54,004 nucleotides of DNA from Neobacillus dielmonensis (GCF_000612665.1 NZ_HG942048.1:133152-187155), one strand, 5' to 3'. Numbered from the stretch's first letter, positions 1 to 9,725 are shown. Made by a program: numbers and translations. The notes: generated by a model from the sequence alone, not told the origin.

Positions 1-50
1 CGAGGAGGCTCCCCGGCACGCCCTAAGGTCCGCGAAGCACCTGGAGCGGA
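1..50. repeat. Partial GC-rich intergenic repeat at window edge
   Basis: This GC-rich stretch contains GCGAAGCACCTGGAGCGG followed by AAATCAA, inside otherwise AT-rich intergenic DNA. From memory, very similar stretches occur many times between genes in Bacillus-related genomes. There is no second copy in this window, so the repeat status rests on recall. The element is cut by the left edge. Confidence 0.35.
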
Positions 51-109
51 AATCAATAGGCCCCATTGCAGGCGATAATCAATTCTAAAAATCATATTTT
101 AATTCAAGT

Positions 110-149
110 AAAATGAAAAATTGCCGAGAAAAATAACCTTTCTCGACAA
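110..149 (-). terminator. Rho-independent terminator of cysJI
   Basis: On the minus strand an 11-bp stem (TTGTCGAGAAA pairing with TTTCTCGGCAA, one G-U pair) with a 7-nt loop is followed by a T-rich tail read from 120 down to 110. It lies about 30 bases past the cysI stop codon. Confidence 0.75.
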
Positions 150-154
150 TCTGA

Positions 155-178
155 GAGACAGAAACCTGTCTCTTTTTT
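155..178 (+). terminator. Terminator for a plus-strand gene left of the window
   Basis: GAGACAG and CTGTCTC form a 7-bp stem with loop AAAC, followed by six T on the plus strand. It faces rightward and overlaps the cysI stop codon, so it probably ends a convergent transcript arriving from outside the window. Confidence 0.55.
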
Positions 179-1892
179 AGTCGTGAAAATTAGTGCCGTC
201 TGTGGTGGCTTTTATAATTTCCGCACGGATGACAAAGTCACCAAAGTGCTCTCCATCTTTACGTTCTTTTGCGTAACGGGAGAAAAGTAATTTAAGTTCG
301 CTTAATATTTCATCTTCCCCGATGTTTTCACGATACATTTTATTCAAACGGCTTCCGTCATGAGCTGCACCAAGATACATATTATATTTACCAACAGCTT
401 TTCCAATTAAGGCAATTTCAGCAAGTGCCGGACGAGCACAGCCGTTTGGACATCCGGTCATGCGAATGGTGATTTCCTCATTACGAAGGCCATTTTCATC
501 CACAATTTCTTCAATTTTATCCATCAACACTGGCAAGTAGCGCTCACTTTCAGCAAAAGCTAAACCACATGTCGGCAAAGCAACACAAGCCATCGAGCTG
601 CGGCGTAATGCAGTATGGTAATTACCGTCGGTTAAGCCGTATTGCTCCATCAGTTCTGCAATCTTTTTCTTTTTCTGACTGGAAACATTAGCAATCACCA
701 GGTTTTGATTTGGCGTCAGCCTAAAATCACCTGTATGAATCTTGGCAATTTCTTTTAAGCCGGTTTTTAGTTTATAATCCGTAAAATCTGCTACCCGGCC
801 ATTTTGGACAAACAGGGTGAAATGCCATCTTCCCCCAACCCCTTTAACCCAGCCATAACGGTCACCGTTATGATCAAAGTGATAAGGTTTTGCTTCCTCT
901 AACTTCCAGCCAAGCCGGTTCTCCAGCTCTTCTTTGACTGCTTCTAATCCGAGACGGTCAATCGTGTATTTGAACCGGGCATTTTTCCTCACCGATCGAT
1001 TTCCGTAGTCACGTTGGATGGTGATCGTCTTTTCGGCCAATTCTACAATTTTATCAGGTGTGCAGAAGCCAATCACCTTTGCGACCTGCGGATAAGTAGC
1101 TTTATCGCCGTGGGTCATACCCATGCCGCCGCCGATTGCGACATTAAAACCAATTAACTTGCCATCTTCCACGACCGCAATAAGTCCCAAATCCTGCGAA
1201 AAAACATCCACATCATTGGATGGCGGGACAGCGATCCCAATTTTAAATTTACGAGGTAGATAGGTAGGTCCGTAGATTGGCTCCTCTTCTACATCGGGTG
1301 TTCCGGCTACTCTTTCTTCATCCAGCCAAATTTCATGATACGCTCTTGTGCGAGGCAGTAAGTATTCACTTAAATAGCTCGCCCATTCATAGACTTCTGC
1401 ATGGACTTCCGATTGATATGGATTTGGATTACACATGACGTTTCTGTTAACATCTCCGCACGCTGCTAGAGTTGTAAGCAGAGTATTATGGATTCGCTGA
1501 ATCGTGTCTTTCATATTCCACTTTAAAATTCCGTGAAATTGGAACGACTGGCGAGTTGTTAATTTAATTGTTCCGTTGGCGTTTTGATCAGCTAGCCCAT
1601 CCAAGACAAGCCATTGCTCTGGAGTTACCACCCCTCCTGGAGCACGAACGCGGAGCATAAATTGGTAAGCCGGTTCCAGTTTTTGCTTTTGGCGCTCAGT
1701 CCGTAAGTCCCGGTCATCTTGCAGGTAACTTCCGTGATGTTTCATCAGCCGGTTGTCACTTTCCGGTATTCCAGCACTAAGAGGTTCTTGCATAACTTCT
1801 TTCAATGTTCCACGCAGATAGTCACTATTAACTTTAATTTCTTCAACATCACTTGGAGGACCATCAGGCGCTTTTAAAATTTGATTCACCAT
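177..1892 (-). CDS. cysI: Assimilatory sulfite reductase (NADPH), hemoprotein beta subunit
   Basis: CysI reduces sulfite to sulfide with six electrons, using siroheme coupled to a 4Fe-4S cluster, in cytosolic sulfate assimilation. The protein is 571 residues, the usual length for Bacillus CysI. Near residues 435-445 it has [10 protein letters not shown] and near 480-490 [11 protein letters not shown], which supply the four cluster and siroheme cysteines. The start at 1892 (MVNQILK) is chosen because AAAGGAG lies 8-9 bases before this ATG; an in-frame start 21 bases further upstream lacks such a site. It lies 25 bases downstream of cysJ in one operon. Confidence 0.96.
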   Translation of the reverse strand: MVNQILKAPDGPPSDVEEIKVNSDYLRGTLKEVMQEPLSAGIPESDNRLMKHHGSYLQDDRDLRTERQKQKLEPAYQFMLRVRAPGGVVTPEQWLVLDGLADQNANGTIKLTTRQSFQFHGILKWNMKDTIQRIHNTLLTTLAACGDVNRNVMCNPNPYQSEVHAEVYEWASYLSEYLLPRTRAYHEIWLDEERVAGTPDVEEEPIYGPTYLPRKFKIGIAVPPSNDVDVFSQDLGLIAVVEDGKLIGFNVAIGGGMGMTHGDKATYPQVAKVIGFCTPDKIVELAEKTITIQRDYGNRSVRKNARFKYTIDRLGLEAVKEELENRLGWKLEEAKPYHFDHNGDRYGWVKGVGGRWHFTLFVQNGRVADFTDYKLKTGLKEIAKIHTGDFRLTPNQNLVIANVSSQKKKKIAELMEQYGLTDGNYHTALRRSSMACVALPTCGLAFAESERYLPVLMDKIEEIVDENGLRNEEITIRMTGCPNGCARPALAEIALIGKAVGKYNMYLGAAHDGSRLNKMYRENIGEDEILSELKLLFSRYAKERKDGEHFGDFVIRAEIIKATTDGTNFHD

Positions 1893-1917
1893 GTTGAAAA
1901 CTCCTTTCCACACCAGG

Positions 1918-3714
1918 TCAATAAACGTCCCGTTGATAACGTTTTTGCTGTTGCAATTCAGCTATATAAGTTTCTGCTTGCTCACGAGTCATATTGCCTT
2001 CCTGTTCCACAATGCTAATTAGAGTTTGATGGACATCATGAGCCATGTTCTTTTCATCACCGCAAATATAAACATAGGCGCCTTCTTCTAGCCATTGGAA
2101 CAATTCCTTACTGTGTTCAAGCATGCGATGCTGCACATACACCTTTTCATCTGTATCGCGAGAAAAGGCAACGTCCATTTTCGTAAGGACACCATTCTTC
2201 AGCCATTTTTGCCATTCAATTTGGTATAAGAAATCTGTGCGGAAATGCTGGTCTCCAAAGAACAGCCAGGACTTTCCATCTGCACCTGCTTCTTCCCTTT
2301 CTTGCATAAACGAACGGAACGGCGCGACACCGGTGCCAGCTCCAACCATAATGATCGGGGCATCCGAATTCTGCGGCAATTTAAAGTTTTCGTTATGTTG
2401 AACAAAAACAGGAACTTTATCGCCTAACTGCAGACGCTCCGCTGTTAATGTGGAGCAAACCCCTTTTCTCTGTCTACCGTTTGCTTCATATCTAACAGCA
2501 CCGATTGTCAAATGCACTTCCTCAGGATTCGCCGTTAAGCTGTTGGAAATGGAATACAGACGGGCAGGAATTTTTCGAAGTAATGAAACAAATTCCTGTG
2601 CAGATTCACCCCATGCCCCATAATCACGTACCAAATCGAGTAAATCACGTCCGGAAAGATATTGTTTAAGCTGTTGTGCATTTTCTGGTGTTAAAAGGTC
2701 CTTTAACCCGGCATTGTTTGTCAGCTGGCTGACTTTTTCAAGAAGAGGTTTGGTAAGGACGGTTATTTCGTAATAAGAAGTAAGTGCCTCTCTTAGTGAA
2801 AGGACCTCTCCCTGTTTATTAATCGTCACACTGTCTTCTGGACTCCATTTTAAATCAGCAAGAAGCAATTCTACGAGTTCCGGATCGTTCTCCGGATAAA
2901 TTCCTAGGCTGTCACCAGGCGCAAACGATAGGCCAGAGCCTTCAAGTGATAACTCGAGATGACGAGTTTCTTTGTTGGAGCCTCGCCCATTTAAATTGAT
3001 ATTTTCAAGCACTTCCGCTTTAAATGGATTTGTTCTCGAGTATTCCGTTTCCACTGCTGATTGTGGCGCAGTAATGGAAGCAGGGGCAGCACTTCCTCCC
3101 TCTGATTCGTTTAAACTGCTAACTACACCTTCGAGCCACTCTCCTGCCGGTTCTTCATAATCGACATCACAATCGAACCGAGGATATAGTCGTGTACCCC
3201 CTAGTTCCTCTAATCGGGCATCAAAATTTTTACCTGTTTGACAGAAGAATTCATACGAGCTGTCTCCCAGTGCCAGTACAGAGAAGTGAAGGTCGTTCAG
3301 TTTTGGTGCACGTTTGCTAAATAGGAATTCGTTGAATGAGATAGCATTATCAGGCGGATCTCCCTCACCGTGGGTGCTGACAATGACCAGCAGGTTTTTA
3401 ACCTTTTTTAAATTGTTTGGTTTAAAGTCACTCATGGATGAAAGGGTTACTTGGAAGCTATTTCCTTCAAGAGTTTTGGCCGCTTTCTTAGCCAGACCCT
3501 GTGAGTTGCCTGTTTGCGACCCGTACAGAATCGTTACATCTTTTGTCACTGTTGCCGTAGGTGTACTTGGCGTGCCCTGAACAGAGGTAAACTGGGACGC
3601 GGCCAAATATCCACTCAGCCATAATTTCTGAGAATCGGTCAATGTTGGCAGAAGGCGGTTTAGGAGTTCTGCCTGCTCCTGATTAAACGGACTGTTCAAT
3701 ACCTGAAGTTGCAA
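1918..3714 (-). CDS. cysJ: Assimilatory sulfite reductase (NADPH), flavoprotein alpha subunit
   Basis: CysJ passes electrons from NADPH through FAD and FMN to CysI. The protein is 598 residues: an N-terminal flavodoxin domain ([13 protein letters not shown] near residue 62), an FAD-binding region with RLYSIS, and a C-terminal NADPH-binding domain ([19 protein letters not shown]) ending in the typical aromatic residue (RDVY). The start is taken as TTG at 3714 ([10 protein letters not shown]), with GAGG eight bases upstream; this matches the MQLQ start I recall for Bacillus CysJ. A GTG three codons earlier would sit inside the ribosome site. A sigma-A-like promoter and an inverted repeat lie upstream at 3813-3849. 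Confidence 0.95.
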   Translation of the reverse strand: MQLQVLNSPFNQEQAELLNRLLPTLTDSQKLWLSGYLAASQFTSVQGTPSTPTATVTKDVTILYGSQTGNSQGLAKKAAKTLEGNSFQVTLSSMSDFKPNNLKKVKNLLVIVSTHGEGDPPDNAISFNEFLFSKRAPKLNDLHFSVLALGDSSYEFFCQTGKNFDARLEELGGTRLYPRFDCDVDYEEPAGEWLEGVVSSLNESEGGSAAPASITAPQSAVETEYSRTNPFKAEVLENINLNGRGSNKETRHLELSLEGSGLSFAPGDSLGIYPENDPELVELLLADLKWSPEDSVTINKQGEVLSLREALTSYYEITVLTKPLLEKVSQLTNNAGLKDLLTPENAQQLKQYLSGRDLLDLVRDYGAWGESAQEFVSLLRKIPARLYSISNSLTANPEEVHLTIGAVRYEANGRQRKGVCSTLTAERLQLGDKVPVFVQHNENFKLPQNSDAPIIMVGAGTGVAPFRSFMQEREEAGADGKSWLFFGDQHFRTDFLYQIEWQKWLKNGVLTKMDVAFSRDTDEKVYVQHRMLEHSKELFQWLEEGAYVYICGDEKNMAHDVHQTLISIVEQEGNMTREQAETYIAELQQQKRYQRDVY

Positions 3715-3812
3715 CAATACCACCTCGCAAATTTTTTACTGTAAAAAGCGTATATTTCAAAGCTACTGGACTTTTCCAATCACTTTTTCAGTCATAAAAA
3801 TTGATTACTATA

Positions 3813-3841
3813 ATCATAGATTTAGTATTCCTATTAGTCAA
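3813..3841 (-). promoter_or_regulatory. Sigma-A promoter of cysJI
   Basis: On the minus strand TTGACT (3836-3841) and TATGAT (3813-3818) are separated by 17 bases, about 100 bases upstream of the cysJ start. Both hexamers are close to consensus and the spacing is ideal. Confidence 0.7.
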
Positions 3842-3849
3842 GTAGGAAT
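3827..3849. promoter_or_regulatory. Inverted repeat over the cysJI -35 region, candidate activator/repressor site
   Basis: ATTCCTA (3827-3833) and TAGGAAT (3843-3849) are perfect 7-bp inverted arms around a 9-base centre that contains the -35 box. In B. subtilis, cysJI is controlled by the LysR-type protein CysL; assigning this repeat to a CysL-like protein is inference. No regulator gene is adjacent. Confidence 0.5.
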
Positions 3850-3999
3850 TAGGGGTTTATTAGATTATTTAGAAATTATTTATTAATCTGCGTAAGATTT
3901 CTGCCTGCTCCTTAGGTTAGAAAGTTTCACGGCTATGGTTTATAGCTTATTTATTTGGGGGAAATTGGGGGTAGGAAACCGTTTTTAAAGGAGAAGATT

Positions 4000-4509
4000 A
4001 TGATCAGGGATAAAAACTATATACATAAAACAAGTGCTATACCAAATTCATTCATTCATCGTAATCTTTGGTCGGGGATGCTATTTGGACTGGGACTTAT
4101 AGCATTCGTAGATGAAGTTGTATTTCATCAATTGCTTCATTGGCACCATTTTTATGATAAAGCCACGACTGTAATCGGACTGATCTCAGATGGATTTTTC
4201 CATGCGCTTAGCTGGTTTGCCACCGTGGGTTCTTTGTTTATGGTTGCGGACCTGCGCCGGCGCAAACACTGGTTGCCTCTACGATGGACTTCAGGGGTTT
4301 TGCTTGGGGCAGGTATATTCAATTTATATGACGGAACCATTCAGCATAAGGTAATGCAACTCCACCAAATTCGGTATAATGTAGACATTCTGCCCTACGA
4401 CATGGCATGGCACATAACCTCCGGAATCATGATTATAATTGGCATCACCCTTTACATCCATTCAGGACGGATCATTAAAAGTACAGGGGCAAATCCAGAA
4501 AATGCTTAA
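4000..4509 (+). CDS. DUF2243 family integral membrane protein
   Basis: The protein is 169 residues with about four membrane segments. It has the DUF2243 pattern: FGLGLIAFVDEVVFHQLLHWHH near the N-terminus, a second His-rich stretch (SDGFFHALSW), and LYDGTIQHKVMQLHQIR. The conserved His and Asp/Glu residues in or near the membrane could bind metal or heme, but the function is not established. The ATG at 4000 is preceded by AAAGGAG; an earlier in-frame start at 3955 lacks such a site. The stop overlaps the start of the next gene by eight bases, so the two are probably co-translated. Confidence 0.8.
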   Translation: MIRDKNYIHKTSAIPNSFIHRNLWSGMLFGLGLIAFVDEVVFHQLLHWHHFYDKATTVIGLISDGFFHALSWFATVGSLFMVADLRRRKHWLPLRWTSGVLLGAGIFNLYDGTIQHKVMQLHQIRYNVDILPYDMAWHITSGIMIIIGITLYIHSGRIIKSTGANPENA

Positions 4510-5317
4510 TCAACCTATGGTGCACGAATCACAACTCCATGTCCATCCGGTGTATAACCATTTTCTTTTAGGATTTCCTTTTTTATTAATGTTGGCAATC
4601 TATCTACTCGGAGTGGTTATTTCAAATCGTTCCTATAAAAAATGGCCGCTTTATCGAACCGTTTTTATGATTGCAGGTGTGATTTGTTGTTTAACTGCTA
4701 TATCGAGGCCGGTTGCGGGCCGTTCACATGCTGATTTTATCGGACATATGATGGTTCATCTGTTATTAGGCATGCTGGCCCCCTTGTTAATGGTCTTTGC
4801 CGCACCGATTACTTTAGTTTTAAGGGCACTGCCCATTAACTATGCAAGAAAGGGATCAAAGGTCTTGAAAAGCAAATTCTTCCGCTTTATAGGTGACCCT
4901 TTAACTGCTTCGGTCCTAAATATTGGCGGACTTTGGCTGCTGTATACTACGGATTTATTTGCAAAAATGCAGCAAAATGGAATGGTCCATTTGTTCGTTC
5001 ATAGTCATGTATTTCTTGCTGGATTTGTTTTTACAGCTGCCTATATTTCGGATGATCCACCCTCCCATCGGACTAGTTTTGTGTATCGCGGCATTGTATT
5101 AGTGATTGCTTTGGCCAGTCATAGCATTTTGTCTAAGTATATTTATGCACATCCACCGGATGGGGTCCCCGATAGACAAGCACAAATCGGCGGTATGCTC
5201 ATGTATTATGGCGGTGATTTGATTGATTTGGTCATTATCTTTGTCCTCTGCTATAAATGGTATAAAGCATACCGGCCGAGACCTAATATGCAGCAACGGG
5301 TATATGATATTAAATAA
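4502..5317 (+). CDS. Caa3_CtaG family membrane protein (cytochrome c oxidase assembly type)
   Basis: This 271-residue protein has about seven hydrophobic helices and the Caa3_CtaG pattern: HVHPVYNHFLLGFPFL, then AISRPVAGRSHADFIGHMMVHLLLGM, then LFVHSHVFLAGFVF and a C-terminal MLMYYGGDLIDLV. CtaG proteins help assemble the Cu-A/heme part of caa3-type oxidases; many paralogues are unassigned. It is shorter than B. subtilis CtaG and has no cta genes beside it, so a paralogue role with the DUF2243 partner is likely. The ATG at 4502 overlaps the upstream stop. Its ribosome site is weak, which fits translational coupling. Confidence 0.75.
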   Translation: MLNQPMVHESQLHVHPVYNHFLLGFPFLLMLAIYLLGVVISNRSYKKWPLYRTVFMIAGVICCLTAISRPVAGRSHADFIGHMMVHLLLGMLAPLLMVFAAPITLVLRALPINYARKGSKVLKSKFFRFIGDPLTASVLNIGGLWLLYTTDLFAKMQQNGMVHLFVHSHVFLAGFVFTAAYISDDPPSHRTSFVYRGIVLVIALASHSILSKYIYAHPPDGVPDRQAQIGGMLMYYGGDLIDLVIIFVLCYKWYKAYRPRPNMQQRVYDIK

Positions 5318-5385
5318 ATTTAACTATTAGGAAATGTCTTTGACGCGTGCTCCTACGAGGGTCCGTTAGGTGTAGTTATATGAAG

Positions 5386-5438
5386 AAACCCGCTGCCTTC
5401 AATATAGTGCTATACAATAGGCAGCGGGTTTACATTTT
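5386..5438. terminator. Bidirectional terminator between convergent genes
   Basis: A perfect 12-bp stem, AAACCCGCTGCC (5386-5397) with GGCAGCGGGTTT (5420-5431), is followed by ACATTTTT on the plus strand. The 22-base loop itself contains TATAGTGCTATA, which can form an inner hairpin. It serves the plus-strand membrane pair and probably the minus-strand aminotransferase. Confidence 0.8.
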
Positions 5439-6634
5439 TAATTTACATCTTCAAACTCTTTTGCTATTCTCTCAAAGGCTTCCTGAATCATCGGTCTTGG
5501 AGAAGGGATACAAATTCTTTGATAAGGGAGTCCCTCTTCGCCGAACATTTTTCCATCCTCCAAGATGACATTTGCTCTATGGTATATACGTTCATGCACT
5601 TCGTCAGGGGTAAGTCCGTAACCGCTAAAATCCATCCACATAATATAGGTGCCTTCTGGAATTCTTACTTTAACTTTTGGCATCCTTTTTTCCAAAAAGT
5701 TAACCACCCATTCCATGGTCCCGTCAATATATTCTTTTAATTGTTCCAGCCAGTCCTCACCCTCATTGTAAGCAGCGATCAGTGCTGAAATCATAAATGG
5801 AGACGGTGATTGATGGCCCATTGCTTTACTAAATTTCTCCCGAAGTTCCTTGTTAGAGATGACAGCATTTGTGCAATGCAGTCCAGCAACATTGAACGTT
5901 TTATTGATGGCCGTAAACGTGATAATCCGGTCATTTTCCTCCGTTGCTTTGGCAATAGGGACAAAGGTTTGGTTTCGGCGGATAAGGTCACCATGAATTT
6001 CATCAGCTACGATTAGGACATCATTCTCCGCACAAATCGCCGCCAGTTTTTTTAATTCGTCGACAGTAAATACTCTGCCAGTCGGATTATGAGGATTACA
6101 CAGGATAAACATTTTCGTGTTTTCTTCTTTTGCTTTTGCTTCAAAATCTGCAAAATCAATATGATAATAGCCTTGTTCGTCCGGCTTCAAAGCATTGTTT
6201 CTAACGACTCTCCCATTTGCCTCAATTGCCGAAGTAAATGGCGGATAGACAGGGCGCTGGATAATGATTCCATCACCCGGTTCAGTAAAAGCTCTGACTG
6301 CCACATTCAGCGCATAAACCGTTCCCGGGCTATAGACAATCTCATCTTTTTTGATTTCCCAATCGTGATGTTTTTTGAACCAATGCTGAATTGCTTCAAA
6401 GTATTCTGGAGGAAAGACAGTATAGCCAAATATTCGATGGTCTACCGTTTTATGCAGCGCATCTATCAACGGCTGCGGTACCGGTAAGTCCATATCTGCT
6501 GTAAACAATGGGATGGTCTCTTCATCATATCGATTTGTTAAACCTGCTTTTTTAATAAACTCGCCGCCATCCCATTTAACCGAATATGTACCACGGCGAT
6601 TGATAATTTCATCAAAGTTATATTTCATTCGCAT
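5438..6634 (-). CDS. patB: MalY/PatB family PLP-dependent C-S lyase (cystathionine beta-lyase type)
   Basis: This 398-residue fold-type I PLP enzyme matches the MalY/PatB group, which cleaves cystathionine or cysteine S-conjugates to thiols, pyruvate and ammonia. Family signs are PLFTADMDLPVPQPLIDAL near the N-terminus, CNPHNPTGRVF, VADEIHGDLI (the Asp that contacts the PLP ring) and FTAINKTFNVAGL, which carries the Schiff-base lysine. The start at 6634 follows AGGAAGGG with 5-6 bases spacing. It is a single gene between two terminators. Substrate choice between cystathionine and other S-conjugates cannot be read from sequence. Confidence 0.85.
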   Translation of the reverse strand: MRMKYNFDEIINRRGTYSVKWDGGEFIKKAGLTNRYDEETIPLFTADMDLPVPQPLIDALHKTVDHRIFGYTVFPPEYFEAIQHWFKKHHDWEIKKDEIVYSPGTVYALNVAVRAFTEPGDGIIIQRPVYPPFTSAIEANGRVVRNNALKPDEQGYYHIDFADFEAKAKEENTKMFILCNPHNPTGRVFTVDELKKLAAICAENDVLIVADEIHGDLIRRNQTFVPIAKATEENDRIITFTAINKTFNVAGLHCTNAVISNKELREKFSKAMGHQSPSPFMISALIAAYNEGEDWLEQLKEYIDGTMEWVVNFLEKRMPKVKVRIPEGTYIMWMDFSGYGLTPDEVHERIYHRANVILEDGKMFGEEGLPYQRICIPSPRPMIQEAFERIAKEFEDVN

Positions 6635-6735
6635 TCAGCCCTTCCTTTTATTAATCTTTGTTCATTCTCCTTTATTATATCTTTCTATTGACATTGTTGA
6701 AACTTTAAGAAATGTTTCGTTGGCGAAAATGTAAA

Positions 6736-6778
6736 AAGCAGGGAACCCAAACCATTAAAATAGTTTGGTCCCCTGCTT
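6736..6778 (-). terminator. Terminator of adhE
   Basis: On the minus strand AAGCAGGG with an inner CCAAAC pairs with GTTTGG and CCCTGCTT in a long imperfect stem, followed by TTTTACATTTT. It lies directly after the adhE stop. Confidence 0.75.
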
Positions 6779-6782
6779 ATTA

Positions 6783-9392
6783 TTAGACGCCTTTATATGC
6801 TAAACGATAGATTTCTGCTAATTCTGATACAAGCGGAAGCTTTGGATTGGCCGTGGTACACTGGTCTTCGAATGCACGGTCGGCTAGATAATCAACGCGG
6901 CCCTCGAATTCTGTTTTGTCTACTTGGTTTGCTTCAAGGCTCATTGGAACATCCAATTCTTTCGCCAGTGTAATAATTGCTTGAATTAGGCTTTCTACAC
7001 CCTCTTCCGTGGTCCGGGCAGGCAGGCCAAGAGTCCTGGCGATTTCCGCATAACGTTTATCCGCGACAAAATGAGAGTATTTTGGAAAGGCTGCAAACTT
7101 TTTCGGTTTGGTTGCATTATAGTGAATCACATGTGGCAATAAGACTGCATTAGCTCGCCCATGGGCAATATGAAACTCCGCCCCCAATTTATGGGCAAGG
7201 CTATGATTGATCCCTAAGAATGCATTCGCAAAGGCCATACCAGCAATAGTTGAAGCGTTATGCATCTTTTCACGAGCCTCTTCGTCCTGATTGCCAAATT
7301 TATAAGCCCTTGGTAAATACTTGAACACAATTTGGATTGCCTTCATGGCCAGACCATCCGTGAAATCGTTGGCCATATTGGATACATAAGCCTCAATCGC
7401 ATGGGTTAAAACATCCAGCCCTGTATCTGCCGTGACTGTCTTGGGAACGGTCATAACAAACTGTGGGTCAATAATCGCTACATCTGGTGTTAATTCATAA
7501 TCAGCTAATGGATATTTAATATTAGCCTGCTTATCGGTGATGACCGAGAATGATGTCACTTCAGAACCTGTACCAGAAGTAGTCGGAATTGCCACGAATT
7601 GAGCCTGTTTACCTAAATGTGGATACTTCACAATTCTTTTACGAATATCCAGGAATTTTTGTTTCAAACCAAAGAATTCGACATCAGGATATTCATAGAA
7701 CAGCCACATTCCTTTGGCTGCATCCATTGCCGAACCTCCGCCTAGAGCAATAATCACATCGGGCTGGAACCTCGACATCATTTCCGCACCTTTTGCTACG
7801 GTTTCAATGGATGGATCTGGTTCTACATCGGAGAAAATTTCACAATGCACATAATCAGGGCGCTTCCTTAAATAGTACAGAATTTTATCGACATAACCCA
7901 ATTTCACCATGCCAGGGTCAGTAACAATAAAAGCTTTAGAAATTTTAGGCATCTTGGCCAAGTATTGAATCGAATTTTTTTCAAAATAAATCTTGGAAGG
8001 CACTTTGAACCACTGCATATTGACGTTCCTCTTTGCCACTTTCTTTACATTGATTAGGTTTAGGGCACCAACGTTTGTCGATACTGAGTTTCCTCCATAC
8101 GTTCCACAGCCCAGTGTCAAGGATGGCATATATGCATTATAGATATCTCCAATAGCACCTTGGGAGGATGGTGAATTGACAATAATCCGTCCAGCCCTCA
8201 TTCGAATACCGTACTCCTCAATAACGGTTTTGTCTGAAGAATGAATCACGGCTGAGTGGCCTAGACCGCCAAATTCCAGCATTTCTTCTGCCCGCTTGTA
8301 GCCTTCTTCATGGCTATTCACCCTGAAACAAGCTAAAACTGGACTAAGCTTTTCTCTTGATAGCGGATATGCAGGTCCTACTCCTTTTAACTCTGCCACC
8401 AGCATTTTCGTTTCTTCAGGAACCTTTACACCAGCTAATTCGGCAATTTTATAGGCGGGCATGCCAACAATGTCTGGATTAACAGCACAGGAATGTTCAT
8501 TAATAACCAGCTTTTCTACCAGTTCTCTCTCGGCGTCGGTGAGGAAATAGCAGTTGTTGTTGATCATTTCATTTCTTACTTCTTTGTATATTTCTTTATC
8601 AATAATAACGGCTTGTTCTGATGCACAAATCATCCCATTATCAAATGTTTTGGATAATATCAAATCATTGACTGCCTGTTTAATGTTAGCAGTTTTCTCT
8701 ATATAACAAGGAACGTTTCCAGGACCAACCCCAAGGGCCGGTTTTCCAGAACTGTAGGCTGATTTCACCATGCCTGCTCCACCGGTTGCTAGGATCATTG
8801 ATACGTTTGGATGGTTCATCAATGCCTGAGTGGCTTCAAGTGATGGGGTTTCAATCCATTGAATGCAATTTTCTGGAGCGCCTGCTTTAATAGCTGCATC
8901 TCTTAATATTCTTGCTGCCTCACTGCTGCACTTTTGTGCGGATGGATGGAAGGCGAAAATGATTGGGTTTCTTGTTTTAATCGAAATAAGTGCCTTAAAC
9001 ATAGTGGTCGAGGTCGGATTCGTCAACGGTGTTACCCCTGCAATGACCCCAACAGGCTCGGCAATTTCTATGATTCCCTCTAGTTCATTTTCGCTAATAA
9101 TGCCAACGGTTTTGTTATATTTGATATTATGATAGACGTACTCTGTTGCAAACATGTTCTTGATAATTTTATCTTCATAGACGCCTCTTTTGGTTTCTTC
9201 AATTGCCAATTTCGCCAACGTCATATGTTGGTCAAGACCGGCTAAGGCCATTTGCTTAACGATTTCATCAATGGTTTCCTGGTTGAAGCCGCTGCGGAAT
9301 TCATTTAAGGCCAAACGTGCGTTGTTTACCAATCGGTCAATCATATTCGTAACAGTCTGCTTTTCGTTTACGGTCTTTTCAGTTACTGCCAT
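6783..9392 (-). CDS. adhE: Bifunctional acetaldehyde-CoA / alcohol dehydrogenase
   Basis: AdhE reduces acetyl-CoA to acetaldehyde and then to ethanol, recycling NADH during fermentation. The protein is 869 residues, normal for the family. Residues 1 to about 440 form the CoA-acylating aldehyde dehydrogenase domain, with catalytic Cys256 in FDNGMICASEQ. The C-terminal half is an iron-dependent alcohol dehydrogenase with GGGSAMDAAKG and the metal ligands in NHSLAHKLGAEFHIAHG. Upstream lie three Rex-like boxes and a cre-like site, so control by NADH/NAD ratio and perhaps carbon source is likely. The ATG at 9392 follows GGAGATGGAG. It is a monocistronic unit. Confidence 0.97.
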   Translation of the reverse strand: MAVTEKTVNEKQTVTNMIDRLVNNARLALNEFRSGFNQETIDEIVKQMALAGLDQHMTLAKLAIEETKRGVYEDKIIKNMFATEYVYHNIKYNKTVGIISENELEGIIEIAEPVGVIAGVTPLTNPTSTTMFKALISIKTRNPIIFAFHPSAQKCSSEAARILRDAAIKAGAPENCIQWIETPSLEATQALMNHPNVSMILATGGAGMVKSAYSSGKPALGVGPGNVPCYIEKTANIKQAVNDLILSKTFDNGMICASEQAVIIDKEIYKEVRNEMINNNCYFLTDAERELVEKLVINEHSCAVNPDIVGMPAYKIAELAGVKVPEETKMLVAELKGVGPAYPLSREKLSPVLACFRVNSHEEGYKRAEEMLEFGGLGHSAVIHSSDKTVIEEYGIRMRAGRIIVNSPSSQGAIGDIYNAYMPSLTLGCGTYGGNSVSTNVGALNLINVKKVAKRNVNMQWFKVPSKIYFEKNSIQYLAKMPKISKAFIVTDPGMVKLGYVDKILYYLRKRPDYVHCEIFSDVEPDPSIETVAKGAEMMSRFQPDVIIALGGGSAMDAAKGMWLFYEYPDVEFFGLKQKFLDIRKRIVKYPHLGKQAQFVAIPTTSGTGSEVTSFSVITDKQANIKYPLADYELTPDVAIIDPQFVMTVPKTVTADTGLDVLTHAIEAYVSNMANDFTDGLAMKAIQIVFKYLPRAYKFGNQDEEAREKMHNASTIAGMAFANAFLGINHSLAHKLGAEFHIAHGRANAVLLPHVIHYNATKPKKFAAFPKYSHFVADKRYAEIARTLGLPARTTEEGVESLIQAIITLAKELDVPMSLEANQVDKTEFEGRVDYLADRAFEDQCTTANPKLPLVSELAEIYRLAYKGV

Positions 9393-9420
9393 TGAAATTC
9401 ACTCCATCTCCAATTTTTAT

Positions 9421-9438
9421 TTGTGAAACAATTCACAA
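9421..9438. promoter_or_regulatory. Rex operator 1 upstream of adhE
   Basis: TTGTGAAACAATTCACAA is a perfect TTGTGAA-N4-TTCACAA inverted repeat, the recognised form of the Rex box in Firmicutes. It is about 30-45 bases upstream of the adhE start, where it could block transcription when NADH is low. Confidence 0.85.
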
Positions 9439-9480
9439 ATGTCGTTAAAAAAATAAGCATTGCTATATGTAGATTTTATC

Positions 9481-9496
9481 TGTGAAGCGTTTCACA
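9481..9496. promoter_or_regulatory. Rex operator 2 upstream of adhE
   Basis: TGTGAAGCGTTTCACA is a TGTGAA-N4-TTCACA inverted repeat, the Rex pattern without the outermost T/A pair. It is followed within ten bases by another half site, TGTGTGAAAC. Confidence 0.75.
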
Positions 9497-9587
9497 TATT
9501 TGTGTGAAACATAAGCTGACTAGAGTTCATGAAACATGATCTTGTCTTTCTTATGTTGTTATCATAACATGATTTTTAAATAACGGT

Positions 9588-9605
9588 TTGTGAAGTATTG
9601 TACAA
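9588..9605. promoter_or_regulatory. Possible third Rex box upstream of adhE
   Basis: TTGTGAAGTATTGTACAA agrees with TTGTGAAATATTTCACAA at 15 of 18 positions; the right arm is imperfect. It lies about 200 bases upstream of adhE. Confidence 0.45.
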
Positions 9606-9666
9606 AGTTTGACAGATTGTTATCAAGATAATTCCTGTAAATGTCACTAGCAGCCCCAATAAATAA

Positions 9667-9680
9667 GGTAAGCGTTTACA
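9667..9680 (-). promoter_or_regulatory. Candidate cre (CcpA) site upstream of adhE
   Basis: On the minus strand TGTAAACGCTTACC agrees with the catabolite-response consensus TGWAANCGNTNWCA at all defined positions but the last. It lies about 275 bases upstream of adhE and about 100 bases past the end of the M20 peptidase gene. The region 9393-9781 otherwise holds only the Rex boxes and a terminator. Confidence 0.5.
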
Positions 9681-9725
9681 AACGTAATATTATTTCGATA
9701 TAATTTATTTGTTTCCTTAAAACAC

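Noticed and set aside
6089..6487. Plus-strand open frame of 132 codons
   Set aside because: Shadow of the MalY/PatB gene; Ser/Phe/Arg-rich product without a start signal.
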